Source: Pedobacter sandarakinus
Lineage (GTDB): Bacteria > Bacteroidota > Bacteroidia > Sphingobacteriales > Sphingobacteriaceae
Direction of reading: 5' to 3'
DNA: 64,000 nucleotides
Assembly: GCF_026240095.1 (NCBI RefSeq)
Contig: NZ_JAPIVG010000001.1
Location: 620,001-684,000, forward strand
Position 1 is the stretch's first letter, and every line of letters starts with the position of its first letter. The notes under the pieces were generated by a model. The model did no database searches. It saw only the letters and a program-made list of their open reading frames with translations, and was not told the origin of the DNA. The translations under genes and the position numbers were made by a program. Positions 9,576 to 17,128 of this stretch are shown here, piece after piece.

Positions 9576-10325
9576 CTAGATATTTTTATTGCCGATTACC
9601 CTAAAAAACTCATCTCTGTAAGTATCTCCAACCGGAATAATTTTGTCATTGATCGAGATTCTGCTCCGTTCGATACTTTCAATTTTATCTACCGCAACAA
9701 TGTAAGATTTATGCACCCTTATAAACTGACTTTGCGGAAGCGCCTCTTCCATCTTCTTCATGCTTTGCAAGGTTATAATACGCTCATCCTTGGTGTAGAT
9801 AGAAATATAATCTTTTAAACCTTCGATGTATAGAATATCGTGGAGGTATATTTTCTGAATTTTATGTTCAGTTTTTACAAAAATGTAATCTTGTACCGGA
9901 TTTGGTGCATTAGAAAATGCAGCCGGGGTAATAATTGGTTGTGCCACACTGGCCGGTACATCTGCAGGCTTAACCTGATTGTGCACTTTTTCAACAGCCT
10001 TGTAGAAACGATCAAATGCAATGGGTTTCAACAAATAATCAGATACATTTAAATCGTAACTTTCTAATGCATATTGAGGATAGGCGGTAGTTAGAATGTA
10101 ATGGCATTTATTACCTGCTATTTTCAAAAACTGAATTCCGGTAAGTTCCGGCATTTGGATATCCAGAAAGACCAGGTCTATTCCACCTGCCTGCACAATC
10201 TGCAAGGCCTCGATCGGATTCTCACACCTTTTTACAAAATTTAGAAAAGGCACTTTGGAAATATAATCCTGCAAGATATCTAGCGCCAGAGGCTCGTCGT
10301 CTACAACAATACAATTTAAGTTCAT
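9576..10325 (-). CDS. LytTR family response regulator
   Basis: A 249-residue regulator with a receiver domain (about 1-115) and a LytTR DNA-binding domain (about 145-245). The acidic pocket (VVDDEP, D9-D10) and the phospho-acceptor D55 (VFLDIQMP) are present, as is the conserved K in LLKPI. The C-terminal part has the LytTR signature (FIRVHKSYIVAVDKI). A short Pro/Ala-rich linker joins the two. It lies 47 nt downstream of the histidine kinase gene in the same direction and surely forms a two-component pair with it. Target genes are not evident. Confidence 0.92.
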   Translation of the reverse strand: MNLNCIVVDDEPLALDILQDYISKVPFLNFVKRCENPIEALQIVQAGGIDLVFLDIQMPELTGIQFLKIAGNKCHYILTTAYPQYALESYDLNVSDYLLKPIAFDRFYKAVEKVHNQVKPADVPASVAQPIITPAAFSNAPNPVQDYIFVKTEHKIQKIYLHDILYIEGLKDYISIYTKDERIITLQSMKKMEEALPQSQFIRVHKSYIVAVDKIESIERSRISINDKIIPVGDTYRDEFFRVIGNKNI

Positions 10326-10372
10326 TTAATTTTATGTTTTTCGATGATGGTTTTAAAGCTTTTTGCGGCTAT

Positions 10373-11404
10373 TTAGATGTCAATCATCAGTTCACAGGTA
10401 TAATGCGTAGCCGAATTTACAACATTTAATTTATATCTATCAGGATAAACCAATTGCAGCCTACGTTCTACATTGGGTAAACCAACACCGCCTTGTGCAT
10501 CTTTATTCTGGGCATTTTTTTTATTGATAACGCTAAAATGCAAAATTTTCTGGTTGGCAATAATGTTAATTTTTACTGGATTTTCAGGATCATTGACCAC
10601 GCCGTGCTTAAATGCATTTTCAACAAAAGAGATTAACATGAGGGGAACAATTTTCTGGTTATCGATCTCGCCATTTAGGGTTAATTCTATAAATGCACCA
10701 TCTTTAAATCTAATTTTTTGCAATTCGATGTAATTGATCAGGTAATCTACTTCCTTGTTAAGCGCTACAGTGGGCGTGTTACTTTCGTAAATCATGTAGC
10801 GCATAATTTCCGAAAGTTTCATAATCGCATCCGCTGTTTTATCAGATTTCTGATAGGCTAACGAGTAGATATTGTTGAGCGAATTGAATAAGAAATGTGG
10901 GTTTAATTGCGATTTAAGGAACTGTAACTCCATTTCTCTCCGTTCGCTTTCCAGGTTACGCTGAATGCGTTCGTTAGAAAACCAATCGATGGTAAATTTT
11001 ATCAGGCAACTTGCAACAAGGAAAAAACCCGCCGAAAAAGCGCTGTTGAGTACAAAAGTATTTACAGGGGTTTCTTTTGTCTTTCCATCCATTGTATAGT
11101 GTAGTAGCTCTGTTGGGTTGAGCACTGCAATGGTGGTTTTTAACAATGCAGCTATCGCTATCAACGCAAAAAAAGAAAGCATATACAGCCAATATTTCTT
11201 TCTTTTTTTGATTAGACTAGGAATGAGAAAAATATAATTGATGTAAAATATCGATACGTTAATGATGCCGAATACACCGAAAGAAAGCACATAATCTTTC
11301 AATGTAACAACTCCATTCTGGAGCATTACAATGATGATGATAAACATCAAAATCAACCCCCAAAAGATAGAATGTAGAATTAATGGACCCTTGCTTTTCT
11401 TCAT
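10373..11404 (-). CDS. LytS/YehU-type sensor histidine kinase
   Basis: A 343-residue sensor kinase counted from the ATG at 11404; an upstream in-frame ATG at 11431 would add nine residues. Four membrane segments occupy about the first 140 residues, with a short extracytoplasmic loop between the third and fourth. The His_kinase domain carries the H-box QLNPHFLFNSLNN (H170), followed by an HATPase domain with the N-box (ENAFKHG) and the G-box (GGVGLPNVERRL). The partner is the LytTR regulator directly downstream. The large membrane region and lack of a big sensor domain suggest it responds to a membrane or envelope state; this is inference. Confidence 0.9.
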   Translation of the reverse strand: MKKSKGPLILHSIFWGLILMFIIIIVMLQNGVVTLKDYVLSFGVFGIINVSIFYINYIFLIPSLIKKRKKYWLYMLSFFALIAIAALLKTTIAVLNPTELLHYTMDGKTKETPVNTFVLNSAFSAGFFLVASCLIKFTIDWFSNERIQRNLESERREMELQFLKSQLNPHFLFNSLNNIYSLAYQKSDKTADAIMKLSEIMRYMIYESNTPTVALNKEVDYLINYIELQKIRFKDGAFIELTLNGEIDNQKIVPLMLISFVENAFKHGVVNDPENPVKINIIANQKILHFSVINKKNAQNKDAQGGVGLPNVERRLQLVYPDRYKLNVVNSATHYTCELMIDI

Positions 11405-11679
11405 TATTGTAATGTTATTTGAGACAACCAATCACCAGATAGGAAATGTTGTTTTGCTGCATCCAAAGTAAATAAACTTTCAATTTAAAAATAAAACAAT
11501 CTACCAACAGGCATTTTTTTTCTACCAACGGGCATAACATTCCAAATCATCGACAAACAGATCAATTTATCGACCAACGCCAAAAATGCCTGTTTATCTA
11601 GAATCTTTAACACTTGGTATAATACATTTTTGCAGGCAGTTTCCATTGTGTTTCTTTGAATCATCAAAACAAAACAACC

Positions 11680-11853
11680 ATGAAAAAATTAGCCAACACC
11701 TCGCCATTTTTACTTCTTTTAGTTCCTGTATTTATGATGATTATTTTAACGCTAACCGTTAACACTAATCAGAACGATGCGGAAGTTGTAGTAAAATCTA
11801 CTAAAGGTTCTACCACTACAATTGTGAAACAGGCTACGGCCATTTTCAAATAA
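11680..11853 (+). CDS. Small single-pass membrane peptide upstream of ABC transporter
   Basis: A 57-residue protein starting at the ATG at 11680; a TTG at 11656 would extend it by eight residues. It has a positively charged start (MKKLANT), one hydrophobic segment at about residues 8-27 (FLLLLVPVFMMIILTLTV), then a short polar tail rich in Thr, Val and Lys. It ends 5 nt before the ATP-binding subunit gene, so it is very likely the first gene of that operon. No known family is recognised. It may be a small transporter accessory subunit or an exported peptide; neither is shown by the sequence. Confidence 0.55.
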   Translation: MKKLANTSPFLLLLVPVFMMIILTLTVNTNQNDAEVVVKSTKGSTTTIVKQATAIFK

Positions 11854-11858
11854 AGATA

Positions 11859-12767
11859 ATGAGTAGTTATGCCATTGAAACAGTGGGGCTTAACTTCAAG
11901 TTTGGCAATCAACCTGTTGTTAGAAACCTAACACTACAAGTACCAAAGGGCAGTATTTATGGTTTTTTAGGGCCAAACGGCGCCGGGAAAACCACCACGA
12001 TAAAAATCCTGCTGAATCTCCTAAAATCGCCAAAAGATCAGGTATTTATTTTTGATCAAGAGATTAATAGCAACCGCATTGCTATTTTAAAACGAATTGG
12101 TGCACTCGTAGAGCAACCTGCCATATACGGGCATTTGTCTGGCAAAGAAAATCTCATTAATCGATGTTTGCTTTTGGGTATAAAAAAAAGCAAAGCTGAT
12201 GAACTGCTTGCAACTGTAGGCTTAACAGATGCCGCAAATAAAAAAGCCAACAAATATTCTTTGGGGATGAAACAACGTTTAGGTATTGCGTTAGCTTTAC
12301 TTCCCGACCCGGAATTACTTCTTTTGGATGAACCCACCAATGGTTTAGATCCAAATGGGATTATCGAAATTAGAAATCTGATGATTGATCTCACTACTAA
12401 GCAGCATAAAACCATCCTGGTATCAAGCCATCTGCTTTCGGAAATCGAAAGAATAGCAACCCATGTGGGTATCATCAATAAAGGTCAATTGCTTTTCCAG
12501 GGAACTACCGAAGCACTTCAGCTGCTAAATAAACCAATGTTAGAAATAGAAGTTGACCGCACTGATGCAGCTGCGGCATGTATGGCAACTGCTGGGTTCG
12601 AGGTTATTTGCAGAAATACGTCCACCATCACAACATCTTTCATCTCTGCCCAACAAAGTGGCGCAATAAATAGCCTGCTTGTTGAGAAAGGATTTATCGT
12701 TACCCGGCTGCAAAGCCAACGAAAAGATTTAGAAAACTTATTCTTAGACATTACTAAAAACAACTAA
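11859..12767 (+). CDS. ABC transporter ATP-binding protein (BcrA-like)
   Basis: A 302-residue ATPase subunit of an ABC-2 type exporter. Walker A is GPNGAGKTT (about 38-46), the signature is YSLGMKQR, Walker B is LLLLDEPTNGLDP and the switch histidine lies in SSHLLSEI. About 80 residues follow the nucleotide-binding domain, as in BcrA/LanF-like proteins that serve peptide-antibiotic or lantibiotic exporters. It lies between the small membrane peptide and the permease gene, with 1 nt between its stop and the permease start. The exported substrate is unknown. Confidence 0.92.
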   Translation: MSSYAIETVGLNFKFGNQPVVRNLTLQVPKGSIYGFLGPNGAGKTTTIKILLNLLKSPKDQVFIFDQEINSNRIAILKRIGALVEQPAIYGHLSGKENLINRCLLLGIKKSKADELLATVGLTDAANKKANKYSLGMKQRLGIALALLPDPELLLLDEPTNGLDPNGIIEIRNLMIDLTTKQHKTILVSSHLLSEIERIATHVGIINKGQLLFQGTTEALQLLNKPMLEIEVDRTDAAAACMATAGFEVICRNTSTITTSFISAQQSGAINSLLVEKGFIVTRLQSQRKDLENLFLDITKNN

Positions 12768-12768
12768 G

Positions 12769-13569
12769 ATGCGCTCGTTATGTATCTCTCTTAAATCCGA
12801 ATTTTATAAGTCAAGAAAAACACTTGCCTTTTGGGCAGCCATTCTGTTGCCCCTAATCGTATGCGGGCTCATTAGCGTTGGATTTTTTGTCAACGCAGAA
12901 AAGATTTTGCAAATGCATTATACACCTATGGTGCTTTGGTTTAAATACATCGGCGCTGCTTTAGGCGTGATGGGTGTGTTGATTTTACCATTCTATGTGA
13001 TATTTATGGCATTCTCTGTTAACAACATGGAGCATAAAAACGATACCTGGAAAAGCCTATTTGCACAGCCGCTTCACAAATTCTCCATATATGCAGCAAA
13101 ATACCTGTACGCTGTTGGTTTAATATTTACTTGCCTATTTCTTTTCGGCACACTTACCTTATTCTTTGGGAATGTATTGCAGTTGATGGTTCCGAAGTAT
13201 AATTTTTCTGGTTACGACCCTTCCTCCCTATTGCTAAAGTTCTACGCAAAATTGTTTCTTTCAGCGTTGGGAATTCTTTCCATACAATTCATACTTAGTT
13301 TACTTTGGGGCGATTTCTTAAAGCCAATGGGTATAGGCTTTGTTGGTACCGTTATGGGAATCATTGCTGGTAACGTAGGATGGAAATATGCTTACCTGAT
13401 ACCTTATAGCCACCCCTCTATGGTTTTGAATAGCAGTGTTGTCGCTCAGAAAGCCTCAAACCCTACAAGTTTTTCAATACTAACGCAGGAAATTTATTCG
13501 AGCTTAATTTATGCCGCAATTCTATTTATTGCAGGATATTTTATTGTAACCAAAAAAAGCATAAAGTAG
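12769..13569 (+). CDS. ABC-2 type permease
   Basis: A 266-residue polytopic membrane protein with six hydrophobic segments (about 20-42, 60-85, 105-130, 155-175, 185-205, 240-262) and the N-terminal SLKSEFYKSRKT stretch usual for ABC-2 permeases paired with BcrA-like ATPases. It is the last gene of the three-gene operon and is followed by a long terminator hairpin. It probably makes a homodimer with two copies of the ATPase encoded upstream. The substrate is unknown; resistance to bacitracin-like or lantibiotic peptides is one possibility from the family. Confidence 0.88.
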   Translation: MRSLCISLKSEFYKSRKTLAFWAAILLPLIVCGLISVGFFVNAEKILQMHYTPMVLWFKYIGAALGVMGVLILPFYVIFMAFSVNNMEHKNDTWKSLFAQPLHKFSIYAAKYLYAVGLIFTCLFLFGTLTLFFGNVLQLMVPKYNFSGYDPSSLLLKFYAKLFLSALGILSIQFILSLLWGDFLKPMGIGFVGTVMGIIAGNVGWKYAYLIPYSHPSMVLNSSVVAQKASNPTSFSILTQEIYSSLIYAAILFIAGYFIVTKKSIK

Positions 13570-13579
13570 TAGTAATACA

Positions 13580-13620
13580 AAAGCCCGCATTTATGATTGT
13601 GTAATCAAAATGCAGGCTTT
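13580..13620. terminator. Terminator hairpin between convergent genes
   Basis: The arms at 13580-13592 and 13608-13620 pair over 13 bp with one mismatch, and an inner TGATT/AATCA stem extends them. It lies between the permease stop and the stop of the convergent LuxR-type gene. Confidence 0.7.
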
Positions 13621-13666
13621 GTTGTTTGAGAGAGAGAGCAGCGTTAATGGTTGTATCGTTTCCTTA

Positions 13667-13897
13667 CTAACAGGTTATAATTCTTTCCTTAAATGCCCAA
13701 ACAATAAGCTGGTAAGAATTTCGTAAATCGAGTTTTCTTACCATATTTCGGCGATGTGTATTTACCGTATGCTCGCTTATAAAAAGCATATCACCAATTT
13801 CTTTACTGTTATAACCCTTAGATAAGAGTTGAACAATTTCCACTTCGCGTTCAGTTATCGAAGAACTATTCGCTTGCGTTTGCATACTGTTAATCAT
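13667..13897 (-). CDS. Stand-alone LuxR-type (GerE) HTH protein
   Basis: A 76-residue protein that is almost only a LuxR-type helix-turn-helix: ITEREVEIVQLLSKGYNSKEIG, then SEHTVNTHRRNMVRKL, ending in an ERII helix. There is no receiver or ligand-binding domain upstream in any frame that would make it longer, so it is a single-domain regulator. The surrounding region holds two response regulators; the inverted repeat at 14068-14087 in the upstream gap is a candidate binding site for it or for the NarL-type regulator at 15996. Its stimulus is unknown. Confidence 0.82.
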   Translation of the reverse strand: MINSMQTQANSSSITEREVEIVQLLSKGYNSKEIGDMLFISEHTVNTHRRNMVRKLDLRNSYQLIVWAFKERIITC

Positions 13898-14067
13898 TTT
13901 ATCGCAGTAATAATTAATTTAAATCTGCCCGCTTAGCACATTTTACCTGTGCCTTATTCCTACCCGTGCACCAAGCTAAACTTGTATCCGGTTCGCTAGA
14001 AACAAAAAACCTTATCTGCTAGTATGAATTGTAATGCGCTAGTTTCTACAATCCAAAAGTATAGGCT

Positions 14068-14087
14068 ACTACTCAAATATGAGTAGT
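14068..14087. promoter_or_regulatory. Inverted repeat, candidate operator
   Basis: The 20-bp site ACTACTC-N6-GAGTAGT has perfect 7-bp arms. It lies in the 299-nt gap between two divergent genes, 109 nt before the start at 14197 and 170 nt upstream of the LuxR-type gene start. The size and symmetry fit a dimeric LuxR/NarL-family regulator, which is inference. I see nothing else of note in the gap. Confidence 0.45.
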
Positions 14088-14196
14088 GTAAAATGCCCTA
14101 AATAAAAAGGTGTTTTTACGGTATTCAAAGTAAATGCTAGCTATTGCCTATAAGCATCTAAATACCGATTTTTAGAAAAATCAAACCTAACAAATT

Positions 14197-14583
14197 ATGA
14201 GTACAACAAACAGTTTGCAATCTGTAGATAAAAAGATTGCTCAAGAGATGGTTAATGCCTATTGTAAGGAAGCATCGAAAGATCCAAATTCTTTTACCAA
14301 AGCGGTATGGTTTCCGGCAGAGCAAATCTTAGCATTGGCTAACATTATAAATGACGGAAAGCACAATGGGTTAAGAATATACTTTGCGCAATATACCGAG
14401 GCAACTGTAGATGGATTACCCAAAGATGATATTGGCAGAAATACCGTATTATTGGTTCCTACTTTTTCAGAAGGACAAACCAATGCACTTGGACTAACTG
14501 CTGTAGAATCTGAAGATGATACGGACAATATTGAAAACCGAGGTAAAAAATGCCCCGATATGTGTGAGGGGGTTACACTTTAA
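14197..14583 (+). CDS. Conserved-looking unknown protein upstream of two-component genes
   Basis: A 128-residue protein without signal peptide or membrane segment, so probably cytoplasmic. I do not recognise a named family. It has a helical N-terminal third, a central LRIYFAQYTE strand, then IGRNTVLLVPTFSEG and an acidic tail ending with a CPDMC dicysteine motif close to the C-terminus, which could bind metal or be redox active. It is 3 nt upstream of the membrane protein gene and so probably part of the same transcript as the histidine kinase and response regulator at 15201-16637. Confidence 0.72.
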   Translation: MSTTNSLQSVDKKIAQEMVNAYCKEASKDPNSFTKAVWFPAEQILALANIINDGKHNGLRIYFAQYTEATVDGLPKDDIGRNTVLLVPTFSEGQTNALGLTAVESEDDTDNIENRGKKCPDMCEGVTL

Positions 14584-14586
14584 AGA

Positions 14587-15234
14587 ATGGAACTGATTTC
14601 AGCAATAGTTATAGCAGAAGTAATATGCTTGGTATGTGCATTTTTATTGCTCAAAGGCGATCGTGTTGCCTTCTGGAAGCTAAACATACTTTACCTACTG
14701 ATTGCCCTATTGTCTGAAACATTTGGTAACTATCTTTTCTCGTTGAAAAAAAATAACCTTTGGCTATATAATATATTTATACTCTTCGAGATCAGCTTTA
14801 TCTTTACCGGATTATATCACGGTTTTAAAAAATACATAAATCCTAAACCAGTTATTTTCTCTGGTTTAGGATTTATTTACCTGATTTACCTTTTTTTCTT
14901 TTTTAAAGCGGGTATTATGGAATTTAATTCGGTAACGGTAACGGTGATGTCTGTTGTATTTACCTTTTATGGCTTGTATTATTACTACTTGTTGCTTAAG
15001 GATGAAAACTTTGTTGAAATTAACGGTCACCCTGAATTTTGGTGGGTTACAGGAGTAGTTTTTTATTACTTTGGCAGCACTGTAATCAACCTGCTTTACC
15101 ATGTGTTCGACTTTAAACTATTTAAAGGCTTTACGCTTAGTTATCTTATCATTATCATTTTAAATATAATTCTATACAGCATTTGGACATACTCTTACTT
15201 ATGCAGGGCGAGACAACGGAAATCGCAATATTAG
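14587..15234 (+). CDS. Polytopic membrane protein of unknown function
   Basis: A 215-residue integral membrane protein with about seven hydrophobic segments (near residues 3-21, 30-48, 56-78, 90-108, 115-135, 150-170, 180-205). It has short loops and no catalytic motif that I can see. The arrangement, with the next gene overlapping its 3' end by 34 nt and encoding a sensor kinase, suggests that it is the membrane sensor part or a partner for that kinase, which itself has only one membrane segment. The family is not recognised. Confidence 0.78.
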   Translation: MELISAIVIAEVICLVCAFLLLKGDRVAFWKLNILYLLIALLSETFGNYLFSLKKNNLWLYNIFILFEISFIFTGLYHGFKKYINPKPVIFSGLGFIYLIYLFFFFKAGIMEFNSVTVTVMSVVFTFYGLYYYYLLLKDENFVEINGHPEFWWVTGVVFYYFGSTVINLLYHVFDFKLFKGFTLSYLIIIILNIILYSIWTYSYLCRARQRKSQY

Positions 15235-15992
15235 TTGCATGTGCAACCCTGATCTTCTTACTTATGCCATTTTTTCTAATCATGTACATTAGGTCTTATA
15301 ATAGGCATAAGCAAGATCATATTTTAGAGAAAGCAGCCATGCAGCAAAAATTTGAATCGGAAATGCTGCAAACCCGAATAGAAGTTCAAGACCAAACCAT
15401 GCAAACCATTGCTACAGAGCTTCATGATAATGTAGGACAGTTATTAAGTCTTACAACCTTAACATTAAATTCAGTTAATTTACAGGATAGCGAAAAGGCA
15501 ACTAAGAAAATAGAAAACTCGCTCTCATTAGTGAATAAATCTATTAAAGAACTAAGAGAATTGGCCAAACTTTTACATGGAGAGCAGGTTGTAGAAAACG
15601 GTCTTAAACACGCTATTGATCAAGAAATAAATTGGCTAACTAAAACGGGTGCGTATGAAATAGAGGTGGTAAATAACCTGGTCGACTTGCAGCAAACATC
15701 GCCCGATAAAGACCTCATCATTCTCCGTTTATTGCAAGAAATTATTAGCAACATCATCAAACATGCTAATGCCACGAAGATTAGTTTCAATGCTTTTTTC
15801 ACCAATAACATCCTTTATCTTCAAGTAAAGGAAGATGGTGTAGGTTTTAATTATGAAGAAATCAAGGAAAAAAAATCGGGTATGGGATTAAAATCTATCT
15901 TAAAAAGAATTGAGATGATCAATGGAAAATTAACATTAAATTCGGAGCAAAATAGTGGCACTCATATCAATATTGAAATTCCATATCCCTAA
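15201..15992 (+). CDS. NarL-type sensor histidine kinase (HisKA_3-like)
   Basis: A 263-residue kinase counted from the ATG at 15201; an upstream TTG at 15183 would add six residues. One membrane segment covers about 7-30, followed by a coiled coil to about 65. The H-box is ATELHDNVGQLLS (H75), the motif used by NarX/DesK-like kinases, and the ATPase part has the N-box (IISNIIKHA) and G-box (GMGLKSILKRIEM). The start overlaps the preceding membrane protein gene by 34 nt, which implies translational coupling. The partner is the LuxR-type regulator 3 nt downstream. Confidence 0.9.
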   Translation: MQGETTEIAILVACATLIFLLMPFFLIMYIRSYNRHKQDHILEKAAMQQKFESEMLQTRIEVQDQTMQTIATELHDNVGQLLSLTTLTLNSVNLQDSEKATKKIENSLSLVNKSIKELRELAKLLHGEQVVENGLKHAIDQEINWLTKTGAYEIEVVNNLVDLQQTSPDKDLIILRLLQEIISNIIKHANATKISFNAFFTNNILYLQVKEDGVGFNYEEIKEKKSGMGLKSILKRIEMINGKLTLNSEQNSGTHINIEIPYP

Positions 15993-15995
15993 ATC

Positions 15996-16637
15996 ATGTC
16001 TAACCAAATTATTTCTATTGCAATTGTTGATGACCATACTTTATTCCGCTCTGGTCTGGCAAGCTTACTTGATGAATTTGATGAGATAGAAATCGCTTTC
16101 GAGAGCCTTAACGGACAGGATTTGCAGCGCAAAATGAAGCTACATCCAAATGTGCAACTCATCTTAATGGATATCAATATGCCCGTAATGGATGGTTTCA
16201 CAGCCACAAAGTGGATGAAAGAAAACCACCCGGATGTAAACATATTAGCGCTGTCTATGCTCGAAGATGAGAAAGCCATTATTGGAATGCTAAAGGCCGG
16301 TGCAAATGGTTACATGCTTAAAGAATCTACCCCTAACGAATTATTAAAGGCGATTAAAGCCATTATGGATAAAGGTTTCTACGTAAATGAGCTTGTTTCG
16401 GGAAGGCTTTTGGTTGCCCTGAAAGATGGCGATTCGAAGCCGATGTTTAGCGCCAGGGAACTGGCATTTTTGCAACATTGTAGCAGCGAGCTTACTTACA
16501 AAGAAATTGCCGATCTGATGAATGTAAGTCCTAGAACAGTAGATAATTATAGAGAATCCCTTTTTGCAAAACTGAGCATTCGTTCCAGAACTGGGTTAGT
16601 TGTATACGCAATCAAAAATAGCCTGATTACAATCTAG
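15996..16637 (+). CDS. NarL/FixJ-type response regulator
   Basis: A 213-residue regulator with receiver and LuxR-type HTH domains. The acidic pocket is D12-D13, the phospho-acceptor is D59 (LILMDINMP) and the conserved lysine is in LKEST. The DNA-binding part runs from about 145 to 210 (FSARELAFL, then KEIADLMNVSPRTVDNYR). It is directly downstream of its cognate kinase. The palindrome at 14068-14087 upstream of the first gene of the group is a candidate autoregulatory site, by inference. Confidence 0.92.
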   Translation: MSNQIISIAIVDDHTLFRSGLASLLDEFDEIEIAFESLNGQDLQRKMKLHPNVQLILMDINMPVMDGFTATKWMKENHPDVNILALSMLEDEKAIIGMLKAGANGYMLKESTPNELLKAIKAIMDKGFYVNELVSGRLLVALKDGDSKPMFSARELAFLQHCSSELTYKEIADLMNVSPRTVDNYRESLFAKLSIRSRTGLVVYAIKNSLITI

Positions 16638-16681
16638 AGGTACCCAAGAAATATTTCTAATAATCATTACAAAATTTGGAT

Positions 16682-16727
16682 AACTAATAAATTAGTTTTA
16701 ACTTTAGTTAAGACAATATATTTTGTC
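16682..16727. promoter_or_regulatory. Three abutting palindromes, candidate BlaI-type operators
   Basis: Three inverted repeats follow one another without gap: 16682-16697 (AACTAAT-AA-ATTAGTT), 16698-16711 (TTAACT-TT-AGTTAA) and 16712-16727 (GACAA-N6-TTGTC). They end 23 nt before the ATG of the BlaI-like repressor gene. MecI/BlaI repressors bind dyad operators next to their own promoters, so autoregulation is the simplest reading. Confidence 0.55.
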
Positions 16728-16750
16728 GTTATCCTTATTATAAAATTGTT

Positions 16751-17128
16751 ATGGAAATTAAAGATTTAACCAAAGCCGAAGAGCAGATAATGCAGGTTTT
16801 GTGGCAGTTAGAAAAAGCATTTGTTAAAGATGTGATTGATGAATTACCAATCCCTAAACCAGCCTATAATACCGTTTCCACCATTATTAGAATTCTTGAA
16901 ACCAAAGGCTTTATAGGCCACGAAGCCTTCGGAAAAGCGCATAAATACTACCCTTTAATCAGTAAAGAGGAATACAAACGCCATGCTACCGAAAAACTAC
17001 TTGGTAATTACTTCGAAAACTCGGTAGAAAGCATGTTTTCATTTTTCGTTAAGGAAGAAAAATTAGCCCTTAACGATGTTGATGAAATTCTTAAAATGAT
17101 TAACAACATCAAACATAGACCAAGATGA
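16751..17128 (+). CDS. BlaI/MecI/CopY family transcriptional repressor
   Basis: A 125-residue winged-helix repressor. The start LTKAEEQIMQVLWQ and the recognition region PAYNTVSTIIRILETKGFI are typical of the BlaI/MecI family, and the C-terminal part holds the dimerisation helices. In the classical system the partner M56 protease triggers removal of the repressor. The stop codon overlaps the start of the M56 gene (ATGA), so the two are translationally coupled. The palindromes upstream are candidate operators. No beta-lactamase gene is adjacent, so the regulated genes are more likely the envelope proteins downstream. Confidence 0.92.
   Translation: MEIKDLTKAEEQIMQVLWQLEKAFVKDVIDELPIPKPAYNTVSTIIRILETKGFIGHEAFGKAHKYYPLISKEEYKRHATEKLLGNYFENSVESMFSFFVKEEKLALNDVDEILKMINNIKHRPR

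Noticed and set aside
16647..16658. A 12-bp perfect palindrome AGAAATATTTCT after the response regulator gene
   Set aside because: It is short and AT-rich, which is expected by chance, and has no T tract or nearby start.
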